DNA of 63,968 nucleotides from Rhodopila globiformis (lineage in GTDB: Bacteria; Pseudomonadota; Alphaproteobacteria; Acetobacterales; Acetobacteraceae), in the NCBI RefSeq assembly GCF_002937115.1, contig NZ_NHRY01000241.1, positions 1 to 63,968 on the forward strand, given 5' to 3'. Below, piece after piece: positions 27,584 through 35,239 of the stretch. The notes beneath the pieces were generated by a model. It had not been told where the DNA came from. It ran no database searches and worked only from the letters and a program-made list of their open reading frames with translations. Position 1 is the stretch's first letter. Each line of letters begins with the position of its first letter. The translations under genes were made by a program, and so were the position numbers.

Positions 27584-28543
27584 ATGGCCGCATCCTCGCG
27601 CTCCCCGCTGGTGTTCGGATTCTCGCGCGCGCAGCTGATCGCCTTCGCGGTGATGCTGGCGCTGATCGTGGCCAGCCCGTTCGTATTGTATCCGGTGTTC
27701 CTGATGCAGGTGCTGTGCGCGGCGCTGTTCGCCTGCGCCTTCAACCTGATGATCGGCTATGTCGGGCTGCTGTCGTTCGGCCATGCCGCGTTCTTCGGCA
27801 TGGGCAGCTACATCGCCGCCTGGACCATGAAGTTCTGGCATGTGGACGCCAGCATCGCGATCATCCTGGGCGGCCTGACCGGCGCGGCGCTGGGGCTGGT
27901 GATGGGCTACCTGGCGATCCGCCGCTCGGGCATCTACTTCGCCATGATCACCCTGGCGCTGGCGCAGATGGTGTATTTCTTCTGTCTGGAGGCACCGTTC
28001 ACCGGCGGCGAGGACGGCATCCAGCAGGTGCCGCGCGGCCACCTGTTCGGCTTCATCGACCTGTCGAACGACATGACGATGTACTGGGTCGTCGCCGCGG
28101 TCTTCATCGGCGGCTTCCTGCTGATCCACCGCATCATCCACTCGCCGTTCGGCCAGGTGCTGAAGGGCATCCGCGAGAACGAGCCACGGGCGACCTCGCT
28201 GGGCTACCGCACCGACGACTACAAGCTGATCGCCTTCGTGCTGTCCTGCGCGATCTCCGGCGTCGCCGGCGGCACCAAGGCGCTGGTGTTCGGCATCGCG
28301 ACGCTGACCGACGTGCACTACTCGACGTCGGGCGAGGTTGTGCTGACGACGCTGCTGGGCGGGCTGGGCACGGTATTCGGGCCGGCGATGGGCGCCGTGG
28401 TGGTGACGTCGATGGAGAACTACCTGGCGCAGTTCGGCGCCTGGGTGACGGTGACGCAGGGCGCGATTTTCATGATCTGCGTGCTGGCGTTCCGGCGCGG
28501 CATCATCGGCGAGCTGGCGGCGAAGCTGAAGCTGGCGCTGTAG
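27584..28543 (+). CDS. livM: Branched-chain amino-acid type ABC transporter permease (LivM-like)
   Basis: 319 aa. The ATG at 27584 comes one base after the livH stop; an upstream in-frame start inside livH is unlikely. Motifs include LMIGYVGLLSFGHAAFFGMG, the cytoplasmic loop GIRENEPRATSLGYRTDDYK and LGGLGTVFGPAMGA. Last gene of the block; a strong hairpin follows immediately. Confidence 0.9.
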   Translation: MAASSRSPLVFGFSRAQLIAFAVMLALIVASPFVLYPVFLMQVLCAALFACAFNLMIGYVGLLSFGHAAFFGMGSYIAAWTMKFWHVDASIAIILGGLTGAALGLVMGYLAIRRSGIYFAMITLALAQMVYFFCLEAPFTGGEDGIQQVPRGHLFGFIDLSNDMTMYWVVAAVFIGGFLLIHRIIHSPFGQVLKGIRENEPRATSLGYRTDDYKLIAFVLSCAISGVAGGTKALVFGIATLTDVHYSTSGEVVLTTLLGGLGTVFGPAMGAVVVTSMENYLAQFGAWVTVTQGAIFMICVLAFRRGIIGELAAKLKLAL

Positions 28544-28564
28544 CGCGCCTTGGGGCCGGGGTGA

Positions 28565-28606
28565 AACAGCCGATCCGCCGGTGCCGGCTGCGGTGGATCG
28601 GTTGTT
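28565..28606. terminator. Hairpin after livM (stripped family B repeat)
   Basis: Arms 28565-28580 (AACAGCCGATCCGCCG) and 28591-28606 pair over 16 bp with two G-U type mismatches round a 10-base loop. No T-run follows. The arm sequence equals the outer ends of the family B repeats, so this may be a minimal member of that family used as a transcription stop between the convergent livM and the 143-aa gene. Confidence 0.5.
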
Positions 28607-28620
28607 CTGGCCCGGGCCGC

Positions 28621-29052
28621 TCAGGACGTTGATCCATGGGTGACGCCGCCTGCCGCGGTGAACTCATAGCGGGCCGGCGTGATGTCGAGCACGCTCCTGG
28701 CGCCGCTCTGCTGAAAGGCGGTCAGCGTGGAGTCCAGCAGGGTGTAGGTGCCCTCCAACGTGAGGTGCTGGACGCCCTTCGTGGCGCTGACGGCATACTC
28801 GTCGATATACAGCGGCGGCTTGCTCGCCCCCGCGGTATCCTGGACGATCCTGTTCAGGAATCCCTGGTTGGCGGTGTCGGCCTCGAGCGCGAACGTGGTC
28901 GCGGGACCCGTGCCGGTCGTGGTGGATGCAAACGACAACGACGTCAGTTGCAGATAGTCCGGCCCCGCGCCGGTGCTTTTCGCATGTGCCAGGGTGAATT
29001 CATTGGTCAGATCGGGATTGGTGGTCAGCACGAGTTCGGTCGTTTTGGTCAT
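28621..29052 (-). CDS. Hypothetical beta-rich protein (143 aa)
   Basis: Soluble, Ser/Thr-rich, with no signal peptide (starts MTKTTELVLTTNPDLTNEF). Alternating hydrophobic/polar residues suggest a beta-barrel. The order of segments (DYLQLTSLSFA ... TTFALEADTANQGFLNRIV ... LEGTYTLLDSTLTAFQQSG) is loosely like Hcp/phage tail-tube proteins. The resemblance is weak, and no type VI secretion genes are nearby. I would call it uncharacterised. The ATG at 29052 is preceded by GGAAAAG, a usable ribosome-binding site. Confidence 0.55.
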   Translation of the reverse strand: MTKTTELVLTTNPDLTNEFTLAHAKSTGAGPDYLQLTSLSFASTTTGTGPATTFALEADTANQGFLNRIVQDTAGASKPPLYIDEYAVSATKGVQHLTLEGTYTLLDSTLTAFQQSGARSVLDITPARYEFTAAGGVTHGSTS

Positions 29053-29228
29053 CGTTGCTTTTCCTTCTGGCCGGGATTCACCACGTCGCCGTGCCCGGCG
29101 GGGTGACTGGTGTCACAGGCGGGGCGTCACAGGCAGTGCGGACGGCATGACGCTGGTCGCGCCACGGGTATGACGGGCTGCCGCCGTCCGGCGCGGAACC
29201 ACCGCGCGCGGCCGGCGCTTGGGGTCCG

Positions 29229-29795
29229 ATGACCGGCCCGCCTCCGCTGATTCTGACCCTGGCGCTCGATCCGGAGTCGCAGGCGCGGTTCGATGCCCTG
29301 CGCAGCGCGCATTTTCCGCCGGAGCGCCGGTTCGTCGGCGCCCACGTGACGCTGTTTCACGCCCTGCCGGACGGCCCGGACATCGCGCCGGCGCTGCAGG
29401 CCGAGGCCACGGCCCGGGCGCCCTTCCCGGTTTCGGTGACCGGCCTGCGGTTCCTCGGGCGCGGTGTCGCGTTCGTCCTCGGGTCAGAGAGGCTGCACCG
29501 GTTGCGCGCCGATTTGCGATCCCGGTGGGCCGCGCGCCTGACGCCGCAGGACCGGCAAGCGTGGCAGCCGCACGTCACCATCCAGAACAAGGTGGCGCCG
29601 GCCGTGGCGAAGGCGCTGCATGCGGACCTGGCGGCGGGTTTCGTTCCGTTTGCGATCACTGCCGCCGGGCTGGCGCTGTGGCGATATCGAGACGGTCCGT
29701 GGGAGCCCGTGGGCGTGTTCCCGTTCGCGGCCGGCGCCTCCTTCAGGCCCGCACCACCTGGCGCTGCTGCACCCACAGCCACGTCACCGCCATGA
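29229..29795 (+). CDS. 2'-5' RNA ligase / 2H phosphoesterase superfamily protein
   Basis: 188 aa. Two HxT motifs typical of the 2H superfamily are present: HVTLF at residues 39-43 and HVTIQ at 115-119, each set in a beta-strand (FVGAHVTLFHALP, WQPHVTIQNK). Family members act on 2'-5' phosphodiester or cyclic phosphate bonds in RNA; the actual substrate is usually unknown. A Pro/Ala/Thr-rich tail of about 25 residues runs past the domain. The last 53 bp overlap the 3' end of the convergent MFS gene, and the tail may be an addition arising from that overlap. Confidence 0.85.
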   Translation: MTGPPPLILTLALDPESQARFDALRSAHFPPERRFVGAHVTLFHALPDGPDIAPALQAEATARAPFPVSVTGLRFLGRGVAFVLGSERLHRLRADLRSRWAARLTPQDRQAWQPHVTIQNKVAPAVAKALHADLAAGFVPFAITAAGLALWRYRDGPWEPVGVFPFAAGASFRPAPPGAAAPTATSPP

Positions 29796-30930
29796 CGGCG
29801 ACCATGATCAGCATGATGGACGCCTGGTTGAGCGGCAGCCAGCCCAGCCGCTCCTGCAGGAAGCCGGCCAGGAAGCTGGCGGTCGCGGTGGTGCCGAACA
29901 CGAGGAAATCGTTCAGCGCCTGCGCCTTGCCGCGCTCGGACGGCCGGTAGCAGGTGGTCACCAGCGAGGTGGCGCCGATGAACAGAAAGTTCCATCCGAC
30001 GCCGTTCAGCGTCAGGGCGATGCGGAAGTTCCACGCCTCGGTGCCCAGCAGCGCGACCGAGACCCCGGTCAGCAGGATACCGGCGCCCCAGGCCATCACG
30101 GCCAGGACGCCGAACCGGCCGATCAGGCTGCCGGTGAAGAACGAGGGGACGAACATGCCCATGACGTGCAGGAAGATCACCCAGTGCGCCTCGGTGTGCG
30201 GCAGCCCGCAGCCGACGATCGCCAGCGGCAAGGCGCCCATCAGGAACGACATGGTGCCGAAGGCAACCATCGCGGCAATGACCGCCGCGGCGTAGCGTGG
30301 CTGCGAGGCGATCTCCCGCAGGCTGCGGGGCGGCATGTCCGCGGCGAAGCCGGCCGACGCCGCCAGTTCCCGCATGGAGGGAAAGCGGATAAACGACATG
30401 ATGGTGAATACCACGGCATGTACGCCGATCATCGCCAGGTAGGTGCCGAGGTAGATTGGCATCAGCTTGTCGTAGGACCACTGCACCACGGACGGGCCGA
30501 TGATCCCCGCCACGACTCCGCCCGTCGTGACCCAGGAAATGGCCCGGGCGCGGTAGCCGGACGGCACCAGTTCGACGGCCGCGAAACGATACATCTGCAG
30601 GCTGGCGACGGCGTAGCCCAGAATCAGGCCGCCTGCGCACATCAGCGGCAGGCTGCCCCAGTACAGCCCCGCGCCGCAGGTGGACGCGCCCGCCATGCCG
30701 AACACCGATCCGAGCCGGAAGCCGAACCTCCGTCCCTGCCGTTGCATCAGCAACGCCGCCGGGAACACCCACAGCATGACTCCGAGGTGCTGCGCCGTCA
30801 CCGGCAAGGTGGCCAGGCCGCGGTCCGGAAAGAAGGTGATGACCGAGAGCGCGGTGGCCGTGAACATCATTGTGTTGGCGGACTGGCCGATCGCCTGGCA
30901 GCAGATCAGAAGGACGAGATTCCGCTTCAT
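29743..30930 (-). CDS. Major facilitator superfamily transporter
   Basis: 395 aa with about 12 membrane helices. I use the ATG at 30930 (MKRNLVLLICCQAIGQSAN), which has GGAG six bases upstream; ATGs further out (30972) would add a basic leader. Loop marks include RQGRRFGFRLGSVFG between TM2 and TM3 and VPSGYRARAISWVTTGGVV. Related to uncharacterised MFS permeases of proteobacteria; the substrate is not inferable. Its 3' end overlaps the RNA-ligase gene tail-to-tail. Confidence 0.82.
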   Translation of the reverse strand: MKRNLVLLICCQAIGQSANTMMFTATALSVITFFPDRGLATLPVTAQHLGVMLWVFPAALLMQRQGRRFGFRLGSVFGMAGASTCGAGLYWGSLPLMCAGGLILGYAVASLQMYRFAAVELVPSGYRARAISWVTTGGVVAGIIGPSVVQWSYDKLMPIYLGTYLAMIGVHAVVFTIMSFIRFPSMRELAASAGFAADMPPRSLREIASQPRYAAAVIAAMVAFGTMSFLMGALPLAIVGCGLPHTEAHWVIFLHVMGMFVPSFFTGSLIGRFGVLAVMAWGAGILLTGVSVALLGTEAWNFRIALTLNGVGWNFLFIGATSLVTTCYRPSERGKAQALNDFLVFGTTATASFLAGFLQERLGWLPLNQASIMLIMVAVMAVTWLWVQQRQVVRA

Positions 30931-31504
30931 GCTGCGCTCCAGGCGCAAGCCATGCCGTGTGGTCGTTTCCATGGAGCGGAAGCTTACCAAGGCTTCATCG
31001 GGATGCCAGGGCGCGGCAGGGCACGGCAGGCATGCGGATGCCCGGGCCGGTTCGGATGTGTATCAGGGAAGGACCGGGCGGAGCGAGGTCGTCTCTCTAT
31101 CGTCATGGCCGGGCGTGTCCCGGCCATCTGCGCTTCGACGGCGGGGGGTGGATGGCCGGGACACGCCCTACGGGATGCACACATCTCGGAAACGGTCCGC
31201 CGCTGCGTTTCCCTTTCGTCATGGCCCGGCTTGTCCGGGCCACCTATTCCAGCACTTGTGCCGCGACAGGTGGCCCGGACAAGCCGGGCCATGACGGTGG
31301 TGGAACGCTCTTGGCGCCCAGGCAAGCACTTGATTGTACGGTCATTTCCGACTCGTTTCCAGGGTGTGTGCATTGCGTAGGGACACGCCCGGCCATGACG
31401 GTGAGGGAACGGCCACGGCGCCAAATCCTTCTCCGGCCGTCGTCTTATCCTGATATGCATGGGGACACGCCCGGCCATGACGGCGAGGCAACGGACCTGG
31501 ACTG
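30931..31504. other. Gap filled by palindromic repeats
   Basis: From about 31097 the stretch is composed of family A and single REP palindromes (31097-31405, then about 31440-31490 with GGGGACACGCCCGGCCATGA). No gene is supported. Confidence 0.5.
31097..31405. repeat. Nested palindromic repeat, family A (copy 3, inverted)
   Basis: Core 31176-31373 (198 bp) is the reverse complement of the cores at 9173-9370 and 13143-13340, with CAAGCACTTGATTGTACGG for the reversed CCGTAAAATCAAGTGCTTG. REP palindromes CGTCATGGCCGGGCGTGTCC and GGGACACGCCCGGCCATGAC flank it on both sides. Confidence 0.75.
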
Positions 31505-32346
31505 CTACTCGTCCGAGAGCAGTGCCTCTGCCGCGGACGACGGCACGGTGCCGGCAAACGGGTTGATCACCCTGCCCCCGAAGAGAACATCACCATCGGC
31601 AAGATCCTCGGCGCAACTGGCCTCGCCTGCCGTGGCGATCAACAAAGCGTCCCAATAGGAGGCCCGGCCACTTGAAGCAACCTGCAGCGCCTGGCGGACC
31701 GCGGGTTGGGATGGCGCTATGGTCGGAAACACACCCATCAGGTCGTTCGCGATACGGGCCGCGACCGCCCGCGGCAGCAGCCGCTTACGAGTTGCCGCTG
31801 CGCAAAATTCCGAGGCTCTTGTTGGATTTCGGGGTGGTGAGACGCTTCACCGCCCATCCGGAACCCGGCAGGACCCTTGAAAACCGCAACCGAGCGTCCC
31901 GGCAACGATCGGCGCGCGGCCAACAGTACGTTCGGAGGTCCGTTTCACCACCGGCCCATTTGCGTTCATCTGCGGTTCCTGCATCAGCCTGGCGGCGGGA
32001 GGGATGTTCCAACGCATATGTGCTGCTCCAAAGCAGAAATGGAACCGCAGATGAACGCAAATGCAGCGGGGCTGTTGCCCCAGCGGGGGCGCACGTCATC
32101 CGACAGGGCATTGTCGTGGACCTTTTCAACACGGTTCCGGTTGGATTGCGGGACCGTGGAACGCCTCACCCGACCACCCCGGAACCCGACAAGAGGCAAT
32201 TCCGAAATCGATTGCAGCGTCAGGTAGCACGGCAGCCGGCGGGCGCCGCGGAGGATCGACCCGGCGATCTCATGCCGATGCCCGGCATCGCGGTCGACGC
32301 TGTGGAGCAGGATGTTTGTGTCAAGCGTGAAGGCATCATCGCTCAT
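31505..32346 (-). pseudogene. PIN-domain (VapC-like) toxin gene split by a MITE
   Basis: The first 49 codons (ATG at 32346) end in TLQSISE. The rest, FCAAATRKRLL to the stop at 31505, resumes beyond a 384-bp insertion. Removing the insertion and one copy of the 8-bp duplication gives exactly 450 bp, a continuous 149-aa protein. This has the full PIN acidic set: D9 in LDTN, E49 in SISEF, D102 in SYWDALL and D117/D120 in EDLADG. It would be a ribonuclease toxin paired with the Phd/YefM-type antitoxin just upstream, which overlaps its start by 11 bp. As it stands the frame stops or shifts inside the insertion, so the toxin is inactive. Clean ends and preserved residues suggest a recent event. 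Confidence 0.88.
31814..32197. mobile_element. 384-bp ISL3-like MITE with 8-bp target duplication
   Basis: Outer ends are imperfect inverted repeats of about 45 bp starting GGCTCTTGTTGGATTTCGGG (plus strand, left) and GCCTCTTGTCGGGTTCCGGG (minus strand, right). Direct repeats AATTCCGA flank it at 31806-31813 and 32198-32205. The interior holds a perfect 23-bp inverted repeat (31957-31979 and 32041-32063; word TTTGCGTTCATCTGCGGTTC). No transposase is encoded. An 8-bp duplication together with GGCTCTT-type ends fits a non-autonomous ISL3-family derivative; the family name is inference. Confidence 0.8.
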
Positions 32347-32581
32347 AGAGTTCGTCGCGATTGAAGGCGCCACCCAGCCGCCAGCCATGGTTCATTTCGG
32401 CTTCCAACCGCTGCCAGGCGGCCTCCTGTTCAGGCGTCAGGACACGCACGCGGCTCGCTGGAACAATTCGCGCAACAGGCCTGCCGTTGCGCGTCACGAC
32501 GATCTCCTCGCCCGCCTCGACGTCGCGTATGCAACGGGCGAAGGACTGGTTGGCGTCGCGGAGGGTGAGGGTCCTGACCAT
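32336..32581 (-). CDS. Phd/YefM-type antitoxin
   Basis: 81 aa. Start ATG at 32581 (MVRTLTLRDANQSFARCIRD); a GTG further out is less likely because the operator lies there. The N-terminal half is the DNA-binding Phd fold with VEAGEEIVVTRNGRPVARIV. The C-terminal third (QEAAWQRLEAEMNHGWRLG) is the toxin-wrapping tail. It should neutralise the PIN toxin encoded immediately downstream, with which it overlaps by 11 bp, and autorepress through the palindrome upstream. Because the toxin is interrupted, it is now an antitoxin without a functional partner. Confidence 0.85.
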   Translation of the reverse strand: MVRTLTLRDANQSFARCIRDVEAGEEIVVTRNGRPVARIVPASRVRVLTPEQEAAWQRLEAEMNHGWRLGGAFNRDELYER

Positions 32582-32586
32582 GCCGA

Positions 32587-32613
32587 AAATGTAGCGCAAC
32601 GCGCTCTACATTT
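32587..32613. promoter_or_regulatory. Palindromic operator of the toxin-antitoxin operon
   Basis: AAATGTAGCGC, three bases, then GCGCTCTACATTT: an almost perfect inverted repeat six bases upstream of the antitoxin ATG. Its position and symmetry are those expected for autoregulation by a Phd-type antitoxin. The TGTAG/CTACA half-sites are the likely contacts. Confidence 0.6.
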
Positions 32614-32714
32614 CAATCAGGACGTCCGGTTGCGACAACAGCCAGGCACTGATCCCGGACCTGCTGGTTCGTCACCACGACAGGCCCGATTGGCCACCCG
32701 GCAGGCCGGCGCCG

Positions 32715-33095
32715 TCAGGAACGCTCGACGGGCCAGCCCGCGTCGACCAGTTCCTTGAACCCGCCCAGGTTCCGCACGTCCTTGAACCCCATGTCGAGCA
32801 AGGTCTTCCCCGCCAGCGCCGATCGGCCGCCCGACGCGCAGTACAGCAGGATCGGCCGGTCCTTGCGCAGCGCCGGCTCATGGGTCGGAACGGCCGCGTC
32901 GGCGCGGAATTCGAGCATGCCGCGCGAAATCGCCAGCGCGCCCTTGACCTTGCCGTTGGCGGCCACCTCCATCCCGTCGCGCACGTCGACGACCAGCGCG
33001 TCGCCGCTTCTGACCAGTTCCGACGCCTCGGCCGGAGTCACGGATGGAACAGCGGCCCGCGCGGCGGACATCAGGTCCTTCACGGTCATGGACAT
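32715..33095 (-). CDS. Rhodanese-like domain protein
   Basis: 126 aa, single rhodanese domain. The active-site loop is CASGGRSA with catalytic C86. The CH2A-like motif VVDVRDGMEVAANGKVKGA lies near residue 35. It transfers sulfur via a persulfide; donor and acceptor are unknown. No signal peptide, so cytoplasmic. Stands alone between the toxin-antitoxin pair and the divergent small genes. Confidence 0.88.
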   Translation of the reverse strand: MSMTVKDLMSAARAAVPSVTPAEASELVRSGDALVVDVRDGMEVAANGKVKGALAISRGMLEFRADAAVPTHEPALRKDRPILLYCASGGRSALAGKTLLDMGFKDVRNLGGFKELVDAGWPVERS

Positions 33096-33317
33096 GGTGC
33101 GATGCCTCCAATTTCCAGCTCAGATGCAGCAGGACCTTACACCGATCGGGGCCAGGCTCAATGCCGTCCGCCGTTGCCTGGCGACGGATGCCGATCAGGT
33201 GCCGGGGCACCCGGGCGTCCGGAGCCGGGCGCTCCGCCGGCCCGGCCGGAGGACATTGACTGGAGGACATTGACTATGTTCTTGATCCGTTCAAGGCGTA
33301 TCGGCTAGTGTCGCGGC

Positions 33318-33548
33318 ATGACCAACGCCCCTCCGCTCCGTCCCGCCGATTCGACCGAGGTCGCCGATGCCCTGTCGCATGCGCTGCGATACGAGGGCAC
33401 ACGCCGCGTGCACCACGTCGATGACGCCATGGCGCGCATGACGGCCGAACGACTGATCCGGCACCTGGCGCACGCCGGCTTCGTGCTGATGCGGGAGGCG
33501 CCCAGCCCGGCGCCGACGACGTCCAACGCGCCGTCCTCGGTCGGTTGA
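33318..33548 (+). CDS. Hypothetical protein (76 aa)
   Basis: Small soluble protein, helical in the middle (VADALSHALRYEGTRRVHHV; then DDAMARMTAERLIRHLAHAG) with a Pro/Ser tail. No family recognised, although helical small proteins of this layout are frequent in Acetobacteraceae-like genomes. The next gene starts two bases after its stop, so the two form an operon. Confidence 0.6.
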   Translation: MTNAPPLRPADSTEVADALSHALRYEGTRRVHHVDDAMARMTAERLIRHLAHAGFVLMREAPSPAPTTSNAPSSVG

Positions 33549-33550
33549 GC

Positions 33551-33841
33551 ATGGACAGCCTGCCTTACAGCAACGACCAGATCATCGACGCCGCCATGGC
33601 CCGCGGGCTGCATGCCGACGCCTGTCGCGACCACGCCCTGGTCGCCTGGGTCGTCATGTGGGATGCGCCCGCGTATCCCGAGCGGTTCATCGCCCGGCTG
33701 GCGACCAACGCGCCCTGCCCGTACGTCCTGGTCGCCGACACGCTGGCCGGCGTGCAGGCGCAGCTGCCACCCGGCGTGACCCGGTCGGAGCGGCAGCCCG
33801 CGGACCCGCCCGAGGTGGTTGAGATCTGGTTTGCCGGATAG
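33551..33841 (+). CDS. Hypothetical protein (96 aa)
   Basis: ATG at 33551, two bases after the upstream stop. A soluble protein with a helical N-terminus (YSNDQIIDAAMARGLHADA) and a beta/alpha second half (VAWVVMWDAPAYPERFIARL, YVLVADTLAGVQAQLPPG). No family recognised and no catalytic motif visible. Confidence 0.6.
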   Translation: MDSLPYSNDQIIDAAMARGLHADACRDHALVAWVVMWDAPAYPERFIARLATNAPCPYVLVADTLAGVQAQLPPGVTRSERQPADPPEVVEIWFAG

Positions 33842-33953
33842 GGGCATGGCGCCCCACGCCCTGCCGGCAAGCGGCCGTCCATGGAATGATCGTGGCGAGG
33901 CTGACAGCCCGGACCGCCCCTATCCAGGCGCCGTCCAGCGGCAGGAATCCATC

Positions 33954-34826
33954 TCAGCGCCCGAGCAGCGCGACGAGCTGCGGAACGTAGTCCTGACCGT
34001 GGCCGGAGCCCACCGCGCTCTCCAGCGTCTGGCCGATGGCATCGGCGATCGTGTGCCGCACGCCCGCCTCGGAGGCGGTTTCCCGGTAATAGGCGAGATC
34101 CTTGGCGGCATTGCTGATGGAAAACGGCACGTCGGACGGGTCGCGGGTCAGCATGAACGGGCTCAGCCGCTGCAGCGCGACCCCTGCCCCGCCGCCTTTC
34201 GCCAGCACGTCGACCAGCACGGCCGGATCGACCCCGGCGTGTCCGGCATGTGCCGCGGCCTCGGCCAGCAAGGTCATGAAGCCGATCGAGACGTAGTTGT
34301 GCAGCAGCTTCATCCGGTGCCCGGCGCCGATGGGCCCGACATGGGTGACGTTCTCGGTGAAGCTGTCGAGCAGCGGCTGGACCTCGGCCAGCACCGCGGG
34401 GTCGCCGCCCACCAGCAGGTTCAGCGTACCCTCGTGCGCATGCTTCGCCAGCCGGGTCATCGGCGCATCCAGGAACCGCCCGCCCTTCTCCGCCACCGCT
34501 TGCGCCATCCGCAGGGTCGAGCTTGGCATCGCGGTCGAGCAGTCCACGATGATCGTGCCGGGCTGCAATGTCTCCAGCACGCCGGCCGGGCCGGCCAGCA
34601 CCGCCTCCACCTGCGGTGAGCCGGTCACGCACAGGATGACGACGTCAGCCTCGGCTGCCACGGCGGCGGCGGTCGGACGCACCTGGACCCCGGCCGCCAG
34701 CAGTTCGTCGAGGGGACGGTTGCCGGGGTGATCCATGACGGTCAGCGGGAAGCCCCGCTTCACCACGTTGCGGGCGATGCCGTGGCCCATCAGGCCGATG
34801 CCGATCATCCCGATTGCCTGGGTCAT
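33954..34826 (-). CDS. NAD(P)-dependent beta-hydroxyacid dehydrogenase (3-hydroxyisobutyrate dehydrogenase family)
   Basis: 290 aa. The Rossmann domain starts IGMIGIGLMGHGIARNVVKR (GxGxMG). The substrate-binding block is DAPMTRLAKHA, differing from the usual DAPVSGG. The catalytic lysine is K173 in GHRMKLLHNY. The helical C-terminal dimerisation domain follows. Oxidises or reduces small 3-hydroxy acids such as 3-hydroxyisobutyrate, tartronate semialdehyde or similar. The altered DAPMTR block, with Arg125, points to a subgroup with a different acid substrate. No catabolic partner is adjacent. Confidence 0.88.
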   Translation of the reverse strand: MTQAIGMIGIGLMGHGIARNVVKRGFPLTVMDHPGNRPLDELLAAGVQVRPTAAAVAAEADVVILCVTGSPQVEAVLAGPAGVLETLQPGTIIVDCSTAMPSSTLRMAQAVAEKGGRFLDAPMTRLAKHAHEGTLNLLVGGDPAVLAEVQPLLDSFTENVTHVGPIGAGHRMKLLHNYVSIGFMTLLAEAAAHAGHAGVDPAVLVDVLAKGGGAGVALQRLSPFMLTRDPSDVPFSISNAAKDLAYYRETASEAGVRHTIADAIGQTLESAVGSGHGQDYVPQLVALLGR

Positions 34827-35023
34827 GCCGCTCCTCCCACCGGTGGCGCCTGTCTGCGGGATTCGTCATCTTCGCCGCCGGGCGTGTCAAGTTGCCGGCC
34901 GGCCGCGCCGCCGCAGGGCGGTGCCGTGGCGCGGCGATCCGGACGATGCGACGCCAGGCATCGCCAAGTGGCCGGATCGGTGGAACTGCCTGCCCCGACC
35001 GCGCCATCCGCACGGGGCTGCTC

Positions 35024-35097
35024 ACTATCCCCCTGATCCCCTGTGGCCCTCCCCAATCCTCAGACCATCTCTGTGCGAACAGAAATACGCCATCAAC
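35024..35097 (-). repeat. CACAGAG-type repeat, copy 2 (inverted)
   Basis: Reverse complement reads TTGATGGCGTATTTCTGTTC, then GCACAGAGAT, GAGGAT, GGAGGGCCACAGGGGATC and AGGGGGATAGT. It matches 17546-17627 with few changes. It lies in the gene-free stretch 34827-35239. Confidence 0.5.
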
Positions 35098-35239
35098 CAC
35101 GCTGTCCTCACTCGGGAGGCACCCTCTCGGATCACACCCGTGCCAAGCCACGGCGCTCACAGCCCTCCCCAAACCGCAACGGCCGTGGGACATCACGCCA
35201 ACGCCGCTATCGAACAGGCTCGCCGCCCGCCGCCGGCCC

